Source of the DNA: Rhizobium sullae
GTDB taxonomy: Bacteria > Pseudomonadota > Alphaproteobacteria > Rhizobiales > Rhizobiaceae
Direction: 5' to 3'
Assembly (NCBI RefSeq): GCF_025200715.1
Contig: NZ_CP104143.1
Span: 2,170,001-2,234,000 of the forward strand
DNA length: 64,000 nt
The notes beneath the pieces are model-generated. The model was not told where the DNA came from, did no database searches, and was given only the letters and a program-made list of their open reading frames with translations. How positions within the stretch are numbered: the first letter of the stretch is position 1; each line of letters starts with the position of its first letter. Of this stretch, positions 18,639 through 27,489 are shown one piece after another. The position numbers and the translations under genes are program-made.

Positions 18639-19283
18639 TCAGATGCCGCTGAGGAATGGGTTGCTGCGTCGCTCGTCGCCGATGCGGCTGCCGGGGCCGT
18701 GCCCGCAGATGAAGCCGACGTCATCGCCGAGCGGCAGCACCTTGTCGCGGATCGAATCCAGCAGTTGCTGGTGATTGCCGCCTGGCAGATCGGTTCGGCC
18801 GATCGAGCCATTGAAGAGCACGTCGCCGAGATGCGCGAAGTTCTGGGCCCGATTGAAATAGATGACATGGCCGGGCGCGTGGCCGGGCGTGTGATAAACT
18901 TCGAACTCATGGCTACCGAAGGAAATCCTGTCGCCATCCTTCAGCCAGCGGTCCGGCACGACGTTCTGCAGACCGGTGATGCCATATTTCTGCGCCTGTA
19001 TCTCGATCCGCTCCAGCAGCGGCCGATCATCCTCGTGCGGACCGACGATATCGACGTCGAGCGCTTCCTTGAGTTCCTTGGCGCCGCCGGCATGATCGAG
19101 ATGCCCGTGTGTCAGCCAGATCTCCTTGATGACCAGGTCGTTCTCCTCGAGCGCTTTGAGAATGACCGACACATCGCCGCCCGGATCGACGACCACGCCC
19201 TCCTTCGTGTCCGGATCGAAGAGAACGGTGCAGTTCTGCTGGAAGGGTGTTACCGGAATGACGCCGGCTTGGAGCATGCCCAT
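18639..19283 (-). CDS. Metallo-beta-lactamase-fold hydrolase (glyoxalase II-like)
   Basis: 214 residues. The zinc-binding motif THGHLDHAGG lies near residue 60. Later ligands are in YHTPGHAPGH, LGDVLFNGSIGRTD and ICGHGPGS. The opening TPFQQNCTVLFDPDTKEGVVVDPG is typical of the YcbL-like type II glyoxalase group, small relatives that hydrolyse S-lactoylglutathione or another thioester. ATG 19283 is chosen; the frame is open for 31 further codons without homology. Confidence 0.9.
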   Translation of the reverse strand: MGMLQAGVIPVTPFQQNCTVLFDPDTKEGVVVDPGGDVSVILKALEENDLVIKEIWLTHGHLDHAGGAKELKEALDVDIVGPHEDDRPLLERIEIQAQKYGITGLQNVVPDRWLKDGDRISFGSHEFEVYHTPGHAPGHVIYFNRAQNFAHLGDVLFNGSIGRTDLPGGNHQQLLDSIRDKVLPLGDDVGFICGHGPGSRIGDERRSNPFLSGI

Positions 19284-19562
19284 GATATGCCTCGCTTGGT
19301 CTCTCTGCCTGCTTCGATATAGCCGGAAAGATCGCCAAATCCAGCCGCTTTTTTGGCGATCCTCACACTGACTCACACTATCAAGACGCCTCGTAACAAC
19401 TGTTCATCGCAGCAGAAAATGGCACGCAGCATTAATCTTTATTATTAACTTTCAATGTCTTGAGGCGTTCTGGTGAATCCGGTTTTCAACCCGACCTCTC
19501 GAAAGGCGGAACCAGATGGTGAACGGAGCGTTTCACTCCAGCAAAAAGCAAGGAGAAAAAGA

Positions 19563-20171
19563 ATGACCTTCACGAGACATCTTTTCCTGGCAGGCGCCGT
19601 GCTCGCCGCGAGCGCTGGCTTCGCCCATGCGGAAATGACCGCGACGGCCATCAATGACCTCAATGTGCGTTCCGGGCCTGGCCCGCAGTATCCCTCGGTC
19701 GGCGTCGCAACGCGCGGTTCGCCCGCCTTGCTCGACGGCTGCATCCAGGGCAGCCGCTGGTGCCGCGTCGATGTGAACGGCATGCGCGGCTGGGTCTATG
19801 CCGAATATCTGCAGGTCCTGCGCGACGGCAATCCTGTCATTGTCGAAGAGAACGAAGCGGTGCTTGGCGTCCCGACCGTGACTTATGAATCGACCGCAAG
19901 CATCCCTGCCGATCCCGCACCGGGCGACGAACTGCTTGGTCCCGTCGGCTCCGTGGAGGCGATAACTCCGCCTGAGACGGTCCGCACCTATATCGAAACC
20001 ACACCGGCGCAGACAGTCCAATTGAGCGGCGACGTCGTCGTGGGTGCCGAGGTTCCGGAGAGCGTGACGTTCCAGGAGATTCCGAACTACGAGTATCGCT
20101 ACGTCCGCATCAATGAGCGACCCGTCCTCGTCGATCCGGGCACCCGCCGCATTGTCTACGTCTATCAATGA
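19563..20171 (+). CDS. Secreted SH3-domain plus DUF1236 protein
   Basis: 202 residues. Signal peptide (HLFLAGAVLAASAGFAHA), then a bacterial SH3 domain (residues about 23-85: ATAINDLNVRSGPGPQYP, RGWVYAEYLQV). An acidic Thr/Pro-rich linker follows, and a C-terminal DUF1236 module (YVRINERPVLVDPGTRRIV). Probably periplasmic and envelope-associated, perhaps binding peptidoglycan. Preceded by AAGGAG. Monocistronic. Confidence 0.88.
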   Translation: MTFTRHLFLAGAVLAASAGFAHAEMTATAINDLNVRSGPGPQYPSVGVATRGSPALLDGCIQGSRWCRVDVNGMRGWVYAEYLQVLRDGNPVIVEENEAVLGVPTVTYESTASIPADPAPGDELLGPVGSVEAITPPETVRTYIETTPAQTVQLSGDVVVGAEVPESVTFQEIPNYEYRYVRINERPVLVDPGTRRIVYVYQ

Positions 20172-20329
20172 GATGTGGCGCGAGGCGGTCCGTAGATCGC
20201 CTCGCTAGCCGAATCTCTCGTATGGGTTGTTTTTAGCTCCCCTTTCCCTCCAGGACATGATAAAATTCTAATACGTCGCAGGGAGCGATGTGCAGGCGGT
20301 TCGCATCGATCGCCATTTGGAGGGAAATC

Positions 20330-20596
20330 ATGGAAGCGTTACTTCCGCTCATCACGCAACTGATTGCCGGCGCCGTCGGCGGCAATGCCGCGAGCGCGGC
20401 GCTGAAACAGCAGGCGGTCAGCGTCGTCGCCCGGACGATCGCTGGTGCAATTGGCGGTATCGGCGGCGGCATGCTTCTCAGCATGGTCGGCGGCGAAGCG
20501 GCGTTGACCGGACTAATTGCCGATGGCATCGGCGGCCTGATCGGCGGCGGTATCCTGTCGACCATCGTCGGAATGGTGATGGCGCGGGCGCGGTAA
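20330..20596 (+). CDS. Small glycine-zipper membrane protein, function unknown
   Basis: 88 residues, almost entirely hydrophobic with repeated small-residue patterns (GAIGGIGGGMLLSMVGG, GIGGLIGGGILSTIVG). These look like two or three packed membrane helices with glycine zippers. A perfect GGAGGG ribosome site precedes ATG 20330. It has no recognised family. Located alone between the SH3 gene and ilvE with a terminator directly after it. Confidence 0.7.
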   Translation: MEALLPLITQLIAGAVGGNAASAALKQQAVSVVARTIAGAIGGIGGGMLLSMVGGEAALTGLIADGIGGLIGGGILSTIVGMVMARAR

Positions 20597-20604
20597 TATA
20601 AAAG

Positions 20605-20633
20605 CCCGGCCCGCGGAAGGCGCGGCCGGGTTT
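20605..20633. terminator. Bidirectional terminator between the small membrane gene and ilvE
   Basis: CCCGGCC / GGCCGGG stem with an inner CGC/GCG pairing, TTT on the plus strand and TTTTATA on the minus strand. Confidence 0.75.
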
Positions 20634-20644
20634 CCTTGTCGAGG

Positions 20645-21538
20645 TTATTCGGCCGCGATAGACGCCGCCGAATACACTTCCGTCATGTAGTCGTTCATCA
20701 GCGTCTCGGAGATCGTCGCCGGCGCGAACTTATAAGGGCCGATCTCAGAGACCGGCGTCACTTCCGCGGCAGAGCCCGTCAGGAAGCATTCGCTGAAGCC
20801 CGAGAGCTCTTCCGGCTGGATCGCGCGCTCGACGACTGGATAGCCGCGGCGCTTGGCAAGCTCGATCACCGTCTGGCGCGTGATGCCGTTCAGGAAGCAA
20901 TCCGGAAGCGGCGTATGAATGACGCCGTCCTTAACGAAGAAGATGTTGGCACCCGTCGCTTCGGCGACCTGGCCGCGGTAATCAAGCATCATCGCGTCCG
21001 CGTAGCCTTTTGCCTCTGCGGCATGCTTGGAAATGGTGCAGATCATGTAGAGACCGGCAGCCTTTGACGAAGCCGGCGCGGTCATCGGGTCGGGACGCCG
21101 GTATTCGGCGATGTCGAGGCGGATGCCCTTGAGCTTTTCGGCAGGATTGAAGTAGCTGCCCCACTGCCAGATGGCGATCGCGACATTGATGCGATTCGAC
21201 TGGGCCGAGATCCCCATCATTTCGCTGCCGCGCCAGGCGATCGGCCGCACATAGGCCTCGGAAAAACCTTGGCGCTTCAAGAGTTCGATCGTTACCGCAT
21301 CGAGTTCCTCGACCGGGTAAGGCACCTTGAAACCAAGAATTTCCGCGGACTTGTGAAGACGCTGATTGTGTTCCGTCAGCTTGAATACCCGGCCGCCATA
21401 GGCACGCTCGCCTTCGAAGACCGCGCTCGCATAATGCAGGCCATGCGTCAGCACGTGGATCTTCGCGTCCTTCCAAGGCAGGAATTCGCCATTGAACCAG
21501 ATTTCCCCATCCAGCTGGTCGAAGGGAACTGAAGCCAT
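20645..21538 (-). CDS. ilvE: Branched-chain amino acid aminotransferase
   Basis: 297 residues, class IV PLP aminotransferase catalysing the last step of Leu, Ile and Val synthesis. Landmarks are the opening IWFNGEFLPWKDAKIHVLTHGLHY region, the arginine in YVRPIAWRGSEMMG, the PLP lysine in APASSKAAGLY, EATGANIFFVKDG, and GITRQTVIELA. Length is standard. ATG 21538; a terminator follows at its 3' side. Upstream, divergent, is petP. Confidence 0.93.
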   Translation of the reverse strand: MASVPFDQLDGEIWFNGEFLPWKDAKIHVLTHGLHYASAVFEGERAYGGRVFKLTEHNQRLHKSAEILGFKVPYPVEELDAVTIELLKRQGFSEAYVRPIAWRGSEMMGISAQSNRINVAIAIWQWGSYFNPAEKLKGIRLDIAEYRRPDPMTAPASSKAAGLYMICTISKHAAEAKGYADAMMLDYRGQVAEATGANIFFVKDGVIHTPLPDCFLNGITRQTVIELAKRRGYPVVERAIQPEELSGFSECFLTGSAAEVTPVSEIGPYKFAPATISETLMNDYMTEVYSAASIAAE

Positions 21539-21707
21539 TCTCGTATCCTCCGGCGCTCGCGCGCCATACCTGTTGATTGTTGCCCATATTACGTTTTATC
21601 CACTGCGCAGTGGGGAAAAAAAGCGTTGTATGGGGAGGGAAGACGGGCCGGTTTCGAACAAACGCCCGCCTCCGCAAAGTCCGGGGAAGCTAACAGCGGC
21701 GCAAAAT

Positions 21708-21728
21708 TATGTCAACAAAGCTGACATA
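21708..21728. promoter_or_regulatory. Inverted repeat upstream of petP, candidate MarR operator
   Basis: TATGTCA (21708-21714), 7-base spacer, TGACATA (21722-21728), perfect arms, 48 bases before the petP start. MarR proteins usually bind such palindromes near their own promoter, so autoregulation is likely. Confidence 0.55.
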
Positions 21729-21775
21729 TCTTTGCTATAGTTTCGCAGGGCGCGCAGAACGAGAAAGGAAATGAC

Positions 21776-22276
21776 GTGGCGCCACGACAGACCAGCTCGA
21801 AAGCAGCCAAATCCGAACCGTTGGCCGCGCCGATGGAAAACACCGGAATCATCGATTTCGAGATCATCGAGCTCTTCTTTTTTGCCTATCGCGATTTCGT
21901 CTCCGATCCGGACGCGATCCTGGAAAAGAGCGGCTTCGGCCGGGCCCATCACCGGGTGGTGCATTTCGTTAACCGTGAACCGGGCATGACCGTTGCCGAT
22001 CTTCTGGATACGTTGAAGATTACCAAACAGAGCCTCGCTCGGGTGCTCAAACAACTGATCGATTCGGGGTATATTCGTCAGGTGGCGGGGCCTGAAGACC
22101 GGCGCCAGCGTAAGCTATATCCGACAAAGACCGGGCGCGAACTGGCCCTCGCTCTGGCGGAGCCGCAATCGCGCCGCATTGAGAGAGCATTCGACGGTGC
22201 CGCTCCGGAGGTGCGCGAAAGCGTAAAGGCATTTCTAAGGGGTATGAGGGACAGACAAACAACGAAAGCGGGTTGA
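21776..22276 (+). CDS. petP: MarR-family regulator (PetP-like)
   Basis: 166 residues. MarR winged helix fold: FEIIELFFFAYRDFVSDPDA in the first helices, recognition region VADLLDTLKITKQSLARVLKQLI, and the wing AGPEDRRQRKLYPTKTG. GTG 21776 follows AAAGGA at six bases. The stop is followed immediately by the ATG of the response regulator, the petP-petR arrangement of Rhodobacter and rhizobia. Its ligand is unknown. Confidence 0.82.
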   Translation: MAPRQTSSKAAKSEPLAAPMENTGIIDFEIIELFFFAYRDFVSDPDAILEKSGFGRAHHRVVHFVNREPGMTVADLLDTLKITKQSLARVLKQLIDSGYIRQVAGPEDRRQRKLYPTKTGRELALALAEPQSRRIERAFDGAAPEVRESVKAFLRGMRDRQTTKAG

Positions 22277-22975
22277 ATGGCGGGAAAAACAATCATTTCG
22301 GATGACGCGGCACATCTATTGGTGGTCGATGACGACACCCGAATCCGCGCTCTTTTGAACCGTTACCTGACGGAGAACGGCTTCCGGGTGACCGTGGCTG
22401 CGGATGGCGCCGAGGCGCAACGCAAGCTTGCCGGGCTCGACTTCGATCTCATCATCATGGACGTGATGATGCCGGGCGAATCCGGCATCGACGTAACGCG
22501 CGGCCTGCGCGCCATCAAAAACGTGCCGATCATCATGCTGACAGCGCTCGCGGAGTCCGACAATCGCATCGCGGGACTTGAAGCCGGCGCCGACGATTAT
22601 CTCTCGAAGCCTTTCGATCCGCGTGAACTGGTGCTGCGCGTCAACAATATCCTGCGCCGCAACGCCTCCGACGCGCCGAAAATCGAGCAGATTATGTTCG
22701 GCCCGTACACTTTCTCGCTCACTCGCAAGGAACTGAAGAAGGCGACGGAAGTGATCCGCCTCACGGACCGCGAGCAGGAGATCATGCTGCTTTTTGCCAG
22801 GCGTGCCGGCGATACCATTCCGCGCCACGAGCTCATCGGCAATGACGTCGACGTCGGCGAGCGCACGATCGACGTGCAGATCAATCGGCTGCGCCGCAAG
22901 ATCGAGGACGATCCCGCAAATCCTGTCTGGCTGCAGACGGTTCGTGGTATAGGATACAGGCTGAGCATCGATTGA
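22277..22975 (+). CDS. petR: OmpR/PhoB-family response regulator (PetR-like)
   Basis: 232 residues. Receiver domain 13-125: acidic pocket D18-D20, phospho-acceptor D62 in IIMDVMMPGESG, T89 in MLTA and K111 in LSKPF are all present. A C-terminal winged helix from about 135 ends in the typical VQINRLRRKIEDDP and QTVRGIGYRL. It starts with no gap after petP and is followed 26 bases later by its likely kinase. Controls unknown targets, probably envelope or respiratory genes. Confidence 0.92.
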   Translation: MAGKTIISDDAAHLLVVDDDTRIRALLNRYLTENGFRVTVAADGAEAQRKLAGLDFDLIIMDVMMPGESGIDVTRGLRAIKNVPIIMLTALAESDNRIAGLEAGADDYLSKPFDPRELVLRVNNILRRNASDAPKIEQIMFGPYTFSLTRKELKKATEVIRLTDREQEIMLLFARRAGDTIPRHELIGNDVDVGERTIDVQINRLRRKIEDDPANPVWLQTVRGIGYRLSID

Positions 22976-23000
22976 TGGCCTCAACGTCAGGATCGCGACT

Positions 23001-24380
23001 GTGATGGTGACTTTCGACTCCCTACGCCGCGAAGAGCGCTCGCCAGCCTCCGGATGGAAAGGGTTCGGCCGCTGGCTGCGCCGCCGTCTGCCGACCGGCC
23101 TCTACGTCCGTTCGCTGCTGATCATCATCATTCCCATGGTGCTGCTGCAGTCCATCGTTGCCGCGGTCTTCATGGAGCGCCATTGGCAAATGGTGACGCA
23201 GCGCCTGTCGATGGCGGTCACCCGCGATATCGCAGCGATCATTCAAATCATCGAAACCTATCCGCAGGATGCGGATTTCAGCGAAGCCACGCGCATCGCC
23301 CGCGAGCAGTTGAACCTGCAGATTTCGATCGAGCCCGACGGAGAACTGCCGCCACCGCGCGAAAAGCCGTTCTTCTCCATCCTCGATGGCATCCTGAGCG
23401 ATGAGATCAGCGACCAGATCAAGCGGCCCTACTGGATCGACACCGTGGGAGATTCGAGCCTCGTTGAAATCCGGATAAAGCTGGACGCCAAGATTCTGCG
23501 CGTTTTGACCAAGCGCAACCAGACCTATGCGTCGAACACGCATATCTTCATCGTCTGGATGGTCGGCGCCTCTCTCGTGCTGATCGGCGTATCGATCCTC
23601 TTCCTGCGCGGCCAGATTCGGCCGATCCTGACGCTCGCGCAAGCCGCCGAGAGCTTTGGCAAGGGACATAAACACGATGACTTCTATCCGCGCGGCGCCG
23701 ACGAGGTCAGACGCGCAGGACTTGCCTTCATCCTGATGCGCGAACGCATCGAACGGCAGATCGAACAGCGAACCGCGATGCTGACCGGCGTCAGTCACGA
23801 CCTGCGCACGGTGCTGACCCGCTTCAAGCTGCAGCTAGCCCTTGCCGGCAACAGTCCCGAACTCCAAGGCCTGAATGACGACGTCAACGACATGCAATCG
23901 ATGCTTGAGGCCTATATGGCCTTTGCGCGCAGCGAGATCGAAGAGGATGTTGGAGAACTGAAGCTCAGCGAACTGCTCGGAAAGATCGAAACGGACTTCG
24001 CCCTGCACGAAAAGACGCTCAGCTATTCGATCGAAGGCGAAGATGAAATCCTGGTTCGGCCGAACGCATTCACGCGCCTGGTGGCTAACCTCGCCTCCAA
24101 TGCCCGCCGCTATGCGAATGCGCTGAACATTGAAGCAAAGCACAGTGCGAAATGGCTGACGCTGAACTTCGATGATGATGGCCCCGGCATTCCCGAGAAA
24201 AATCGCGAGGACGTCTTCAAGCCCTTCTTCCGTCTCGATGAAGCGCGCAATCTGGACGCTTCCGGCACCGGCCTCGGCCTTGCCATCGCCCGCGATATCG
24301 CCCGCAGCCACGGTGGCAACGTCACGCTCGGCGACAGTCCTCTCGGCGGCCTCCGCGCCACCATCCGCATCCCGGCGTGA
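23001..24380 (+). CDS. EnvZ-type sensor histidine kinase
   Basis: 459 residues. First membrane helix about 37-57 (SLLIIIIPMVLLQSIVAAV), periplasmic domain about 60-180, second helix about 183-203 (IFIVWMVGASLVLIGVSILF), then HAMP. The HisKA domain has the phospho-acceptor H266 in GVSHDLRTVLTRF. The ATPase motifs are NLASNARRYA (N box), DDGPGIPE (G1) and GTGLGLAIARDIA (G2). Cytoplasmic partner is the adjacent PetR-like regulator. The usual P after SHDLRT is V, common in alphaproteobacterial members. GTG 23001 or ATG 23004 may start. Confidence 0.92.
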   Translation: MMVTFDSLRREERSPASGWKGFGRWLRRRLPTGLYVRSLLIIIIPMVLLQSIVAAVFMERHWQMVTQRLSMAVTRDIAAIIQIIETYPQDADFSEATRIAREQLNLQISIEPDGELPPPREKPFFSILDGILSDEISDQIKRPYWIDTVGDSSLVEIRIKLDAKILRVLTKRNQTYASNTHIFIVWMVGASLVLIGVSILFLRGQIRPILTLAQAAESFGKGHKHDDFYPRGADEVRRAGLAFILMRERIERQIEQRTAMLTGVSHDLRTVLTRFKLQLALAGNSPELQGLNDDVNDMQSMLEAYMAFARSEIEEDVGELKLSELLGKIETDFALHEKTLSYSIEGEDEILVRPNAFTRLVANLASNARRYANALNIEAKHSAKWLTLNFDDDGPGIPEKNREDVFKPFFRLDEARNLDASGTGLGLAIARDIARSHGGNVTLGDSPLGGLRATIRIPA

Positions 24381-24387
24381 GGTCCAG

Positions 24388-24969
24388 ATGGCGATCGACC
24401 CGAAAGAGATGATCTGGCTCAATTCTCCGCCCCTGGCGGAGGTTTGTGAGGGTGCATTGCACGTCCGATCAGGCAAAAAGACAGACTTCTGGCAAGGCAC
24501 CTATTACGGCTTCCATCGCGACGACGGTCATTTTCTGCATCACCAGCGCAAGGGCGACTTCACGGCAGAAGTGACATTCTCAGGCCGCTATCAGGAGCTT
24601 TACGACCAGGCCGGCCTGATGGTCCGTGCGGATTCAGCACGCTGGATGAAATGCGGGGTCGAATACACCGATGGCGCAAAGCACTTCAGCACCGTCGTCA
24701 CCAATGGCAATTCCGACTGGTCGGCCTTTCGCATCGAGCATGAATTCGAACGGCTCTCCCTTCGCGTGACCCGCAACAAGGACGCGCTCTTTATTCAGTA
24801 CCGGACCGACCGGATCAGCGAATGGCGCATGGCGCGCCTCGCCTGGTTCAATCCGTCGATTGAAGAGGTGATGGTCGGCCCGGCATTCTGCTCGCCGCAG
24901 CGCGCAGGCTTCGAGGCCGTCTTTCACGATTTTACGCTGACCGATCCGGTCTCGCGCGACATTCACTGA
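24388..24969 (+). CDS. DUF1349 (concanavalin-like fold) protein
   Basis: 193 residues. The pattern FWQGTYYGFHRDDGHFLH, DQAGLMVRADSARWMKCGVEY and NSDWSAFRIEH matches DUF1349, a beta-sandwich related to carbohydrate-binding domains. No signal peptide, so probably cytosolic. It begins 7 bases after the histidine kinase stop and may belong to that operon. It ends directly against the convergent csaA stop (24969/24970). Function unknown. Confidence 0.82.
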   Translation: MAIDPKEMIWLNSPPLAEVCEGALHVRSGKKTDFWQGTYYGFHRDDGHFLHHQRKGDFTAEVTFSGRYQELYDQAGLMVRADSARWMKCGVEYTDGAKHFSTVVTNGNSDWSAFRIEHEFERLSLRVTRNKDALFIQYRTDRISEWRMARLAWFNPSIEEVMVGPAFCSPQRAGFEAVFHDFTLTDPVSRDIH

Positions 24970-25311
24970 TCACATCAGCTTCTTGCCATTCGGCACCGCT
25001 TTGTCTGTCGCGGCGAGAACGATCGCGCCCGCTTCGTCCTCGAAGCCGAGGGTCAGGACCTCCGAGCGGAACGGCCCGATCTGGCGTGGCGGGAAATTCA
25101 CCACTCCTAGAACCTGGCGGCCGACGAGGTTTTCCAGCGTGTAGTGCACGGTGATCTGTGCCGAGGATTTCTTGACGCCGATCTGCGGGCCGAAATCGAT
25201 CAGCAGCTTGACCGCCGGCTTTCGGGCTTCCGGAAAGGGTTCGGCCTCAATGATCGTGCCGACACGAATGTCCACACGTTCGAAATCGGCATAGGTGATT
25301 TCCTCAGCCAT
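24970..25311 (-). CDS. csaA: CsaA-type tRNA-binding protein
   Basis: 113 residues, one EMAP/tRNA-binding OB fold. Family marks are FERVDIRVGTIIEAEPFPEARKPA, VKKSSAQITVHY, VLGVVNFPPRQIGP and SEVLTLGF. CsaA is a homodimer proposed to act as an export chaperone and to bind tRNA-like RNA. The ATG lies 11 bases after the proC stop, so it is probably the last gene of ybjN-proC-csaA. Confidence 0.92.
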   Translation of the reverse strand: MAEEITYADFERVDIRVGTIIEAEPFPEARKPAVKLLIDFGPQIGVKKSSAQITVHYTLENLVGRQVLGVVNFPPRQIGPFRSEVLTLGFEDEAGAIVLAATDKAVPNGKKLM

Positions 25312-25322
25312 CGCGATGCCCT

Positions 25323-26141
25323 TCAGCCGGCCAGTTCTTCAGCACGCTTGCGGGCAGCTGCAAGAGCCTTGTCGAACAGCGGCTGCATGCCCTCTTCCGC
25401 CATCAGCACGGAAAGGGCCGCGGCCGTCGTGCCACCAGGCGACGTGACGTTCTGGCGAAGCTTCGAGGCGTCGTCGGGGGACTGGTGTAGGAGTTCACCA
25501 GCCCCCGCGACAGTCTCCCGCGCAAGACGCATGGCGAGGTCCGCCGGCAGGCCAAGTTTACGGCCTGCTTCTGCCATACACTCGACGAGATAGAACACAT
25601 AAGCCGGGCCGCTACCGGACAATGCCGTCACGGCATCGATATCGGACTCGGCCGAGACCCACTCGACGGGACCAGAGACGCGAAGAAGGGAATGAACGCG
25701 ATCACGCTGCCGGGCGCTGACGCGCGCATTGGCGAAGGCGCCGGTGACGCCGCGGCCGATCATGGCGGGCGTGTTCGGCATGGCGCGAACCATAGCGGCC
25801 TCGCCGAGATGCTTTTCGAGGAAAGCCAGCGTCTTGCCAGCAGCCACTGAAACGACCACCGTCTTGGATCCGACGGCGCTCTTCACCGGCGGTAGGACTG
25901 TTTCCATCACCTGCGGTTTCACCGCGAGGAAGATGACATCCGCCTTCAGACCGGCGGGAACGGTTGAGGCATGCGTCGCGCCCGCATCGCCGATGACCTT
26001 CATCATCGTGGGTGACGGACCCGGATCGATCACGACAACGGAGGATCCCGGAACACCGCTCTTCAGCCAGCCGGAGAGCATCGCGCCGCCCATATTGCCG
26101 GCGCCGACGAGAACGACTGTATCGGAAGACGATGGTGACAT
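25323..26141 (-). CDS. proC: Pyrroline-5-carboxylate reductase
   Basis: 272 residues, last enzyme of proline synthesis, using NAD(P)H. The Rossmann motif VVLVGAGNMGGAMLSGWL begins near residue 10. AVKPQVMETVLPPV, RAMPNTPAMIGRGVTG and the C-terminal dimer helix with ALSGSGPAYVFYLVECM and NVTSPGGTTAAAL are all family signatures. ATG 26141 starts one base after the ybjN stop region, indicating an operon. Confidence 0.95.
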   Translation of the reverse strand: MSPSSSDTVVLVGAGNMGGAMLSGWLKSGVPGSSVVVIDPGPSPTMMKVIGDAGATHASTVPAGLKADVIFLAVKPQVMETVLPPVKSAVGSKTVVVSVAAGKTLAFLEKHLGEAAMVRAMPNTPAMIGRGVTGAFANARVSARQRDRVHSLLRVSGPVEWVSAESDIDAVTALSGSGPAYVFYLVECMAEAGRKLGLPADLAMRLARETVAGAGELLHQSPDDASKLRQNVTSPGGTTAAALSVLMAEEGMQPLFDKALAAARKRAEELAG

Positions 26142-26142
26142 T

Positions 26143-26643
26143 TTACGCTTCGCCGACCGTTTCGAAGAGAACTGCTTCCATAGCCTTGGCGGCATCCAGG
26201 CCGGACCAGATGACGAACTGGAACGCCTGATAGTAAGCTTCGCAGGTATCGAGGGCGCTGGAAAGCAAAACTTCCACCTGACGGTTCGTCGGCTCGGCCC
26301 CGCCCGCCAGCAGCAGCGACTGCCGGAAGATGATCACATCTTCCTGCCGCCACAAATCGAAATGGCCCATCAGAACCTGACCATTGATCGCAGCCAAGAG
26401 CTTGGTGACCTCGTTGACGCGGGCCTCCGGAACCTTGATGTCGAAAGCGCAGCCGAGATGCAGCGCCTCGAATTCCTCCATCCAGGAGAAGGAAACGTGG
26501 TAATCGGCCCACTTCCCCTCGACCGTCATTGCGATCTCGTCCTCGCCCGACCGCTCAAACGCCCAGTCGTTGTTGGCGGCGACATACTCGATCATATCGA
26601 CCGGGTTCGACTGACGCTCGAATTCCAATTCCATAAGGCTCAT
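26143..26643 (-). CDS. YbjN domain-containing protein
   Basis: 166 residues. The alpha/beta pattern FERQSNPVDMIEYVAANNDWAF, then WADYHVSFSWMEEFEALHLGCAFD, matches YbjN/SRA1-type proteins related to type III secretion chaperones in fold. Usual length. In enterobacteria YbjN overproduction affects motility and stress; function here is unknown. First gene of the ybjN-proC-csaA unit, after a 393-base region that may encode an RNA on the other strand. Confidence 0.8.
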   Translation of the reverse strand: MSLMELEFERQSNPVDMIEYVAANNDWAFERSGEDEIAMTVEGKWADYHVSFSWMEEFEALHLGCAFDIKVPEARVNEVTKLLAAINGQVLMGHFDLWRQEDVIIFRQSLLLAGGAEPTNRQVEVLLSSALDTCEAYYQAFQFVIWSGLDAAKAMEAVLFETVGEA

Positions 26644-27036
26644 GCAGCACCTTCTTGACCGGAATGAATGCGACTGAACTTGGGTTTACGAACACAAGAA
26701 AAGACACACGCAAATACCGGAACCACCACTCGGATGTTCGTTGAACCGCTGCCAGACCTAACGCAGTGAACCTGCCCGGAGCTTACCAATGTCCGCTTCG
26801 AATCATCATTTAAAATCAGTGTATAACGCCCCCGGTGACAAGCCAGCCCCTCTCCGGTCATTTCCGGAAAGGTACTGTGGACAGCCGTTCGGAATTTGAT
26901 TTCAGAAGGAGGTTGTAAACGACTCTGCGTATTGGCTTTTTTGGCAGTGTCCACAGGTGGAAAACGGCACCTGTTTTTTTGTCGAAGAGGCGACGTGCCG
27001 CTTATGCGCCACACCGCACTTGTGCTAGAATGAGAC
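26644..27036. other. Intergenic region between ybjN and ubiK
   Basis: 393 bases without a protein gene on either strand that I trust. It holds the promoter of ybjN on the reverse strand and the candidate plus-strand small RNA described separately. Confidence 0.5.
26830..26981 (+). ncRNA. Candidate orphan small RNA
   Basis: A strong plus-strand terminator ACAGGTG (26953-26959), 8-base loop, CACCTGT (26968-26974), then seven T ends a region whose flanking genes are both on the minus strand, so it should terminate an unannotated transcript. A further hairpin CCGG-TCATTT-CCGG and an exposed AGGAGG lie upstream. TATAAC at 26822-26827 could be the -10 box. The 5' end is a guess and no family is recognised. 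Confidence 0.35.
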
Positions 27037-27297
27037 TTATTTCGTTCTTGCGGCAAGCTTTGCTTCAAGCGCGGCGACGCGGGCAAGCAACGCTTCGTTT
27101 TCGTCGCGAGCCTTGATCGCCATTTCGCGGACGGCCTCGAATTCCTCGCGCTTGACCACATCCATGGTGTTTAGCCAGCGCTCGGCCTGAGCGTTGAAGG
27201 CGGTCTCGATTTCCTTGCGTACACCCTGGGCGGCCCCCGCTGCATCCGTCATCAGCTTGGCGAATTCGTCCATGATGCGGTTTGTTCCACTCGTCAT
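27037..27297 (-). CDS. ubiK: UbiK-type accessory factor (BMFP domain)
   Basis: 86 residues. An amphipathic N-terminal helix (MDEFAKLMTDAAGAAQGVRKE) is followed by a C-terminal coiled coil (REMAIKARDENEALLARVAALEAKL), the BMFP/YqiC pattern. In enterobacteria UbiK helps assemble the cytosolic ubiquinone-synthesis complex with UbiJ. Start ATG 27297 fits the family; the frame is open 8 codons further. Divergent from lgt. Confidence 0.82.
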   Translation of the reverse strand: MTSGTNRIMDEFAKLMTDAAGAAQGVRKEIETAFNAQAERWLNTMDVVKREEFEAVREMAIKARDENEALLARVAALEAKLAARTK

Positions 27298-27489
27298 GGC
27301 GGTTTTTCTCCTTCCCACCACATGATTTTGATAGGCCTGAAGCCTTAGAAAGGAGGTAGGGCTTTGCCGTTAAGGATGCAAGCGCTTTGCTCTGGATAAG
27401 CACGCACCGGGCATGCTCCGCCTCACAATCGACTTGACCGCTTCGTATCGCAACGCCATGTTCCGCGCACATCAACGGGTGGAAAAGCC

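Noticed and set aside
26640..27161. 173-codon reverse-strand frame overlapping ubiK
   Set aside because: Covers the ubiK gene in another frame and the terminator-containing gap; no ribosome site, no homology.
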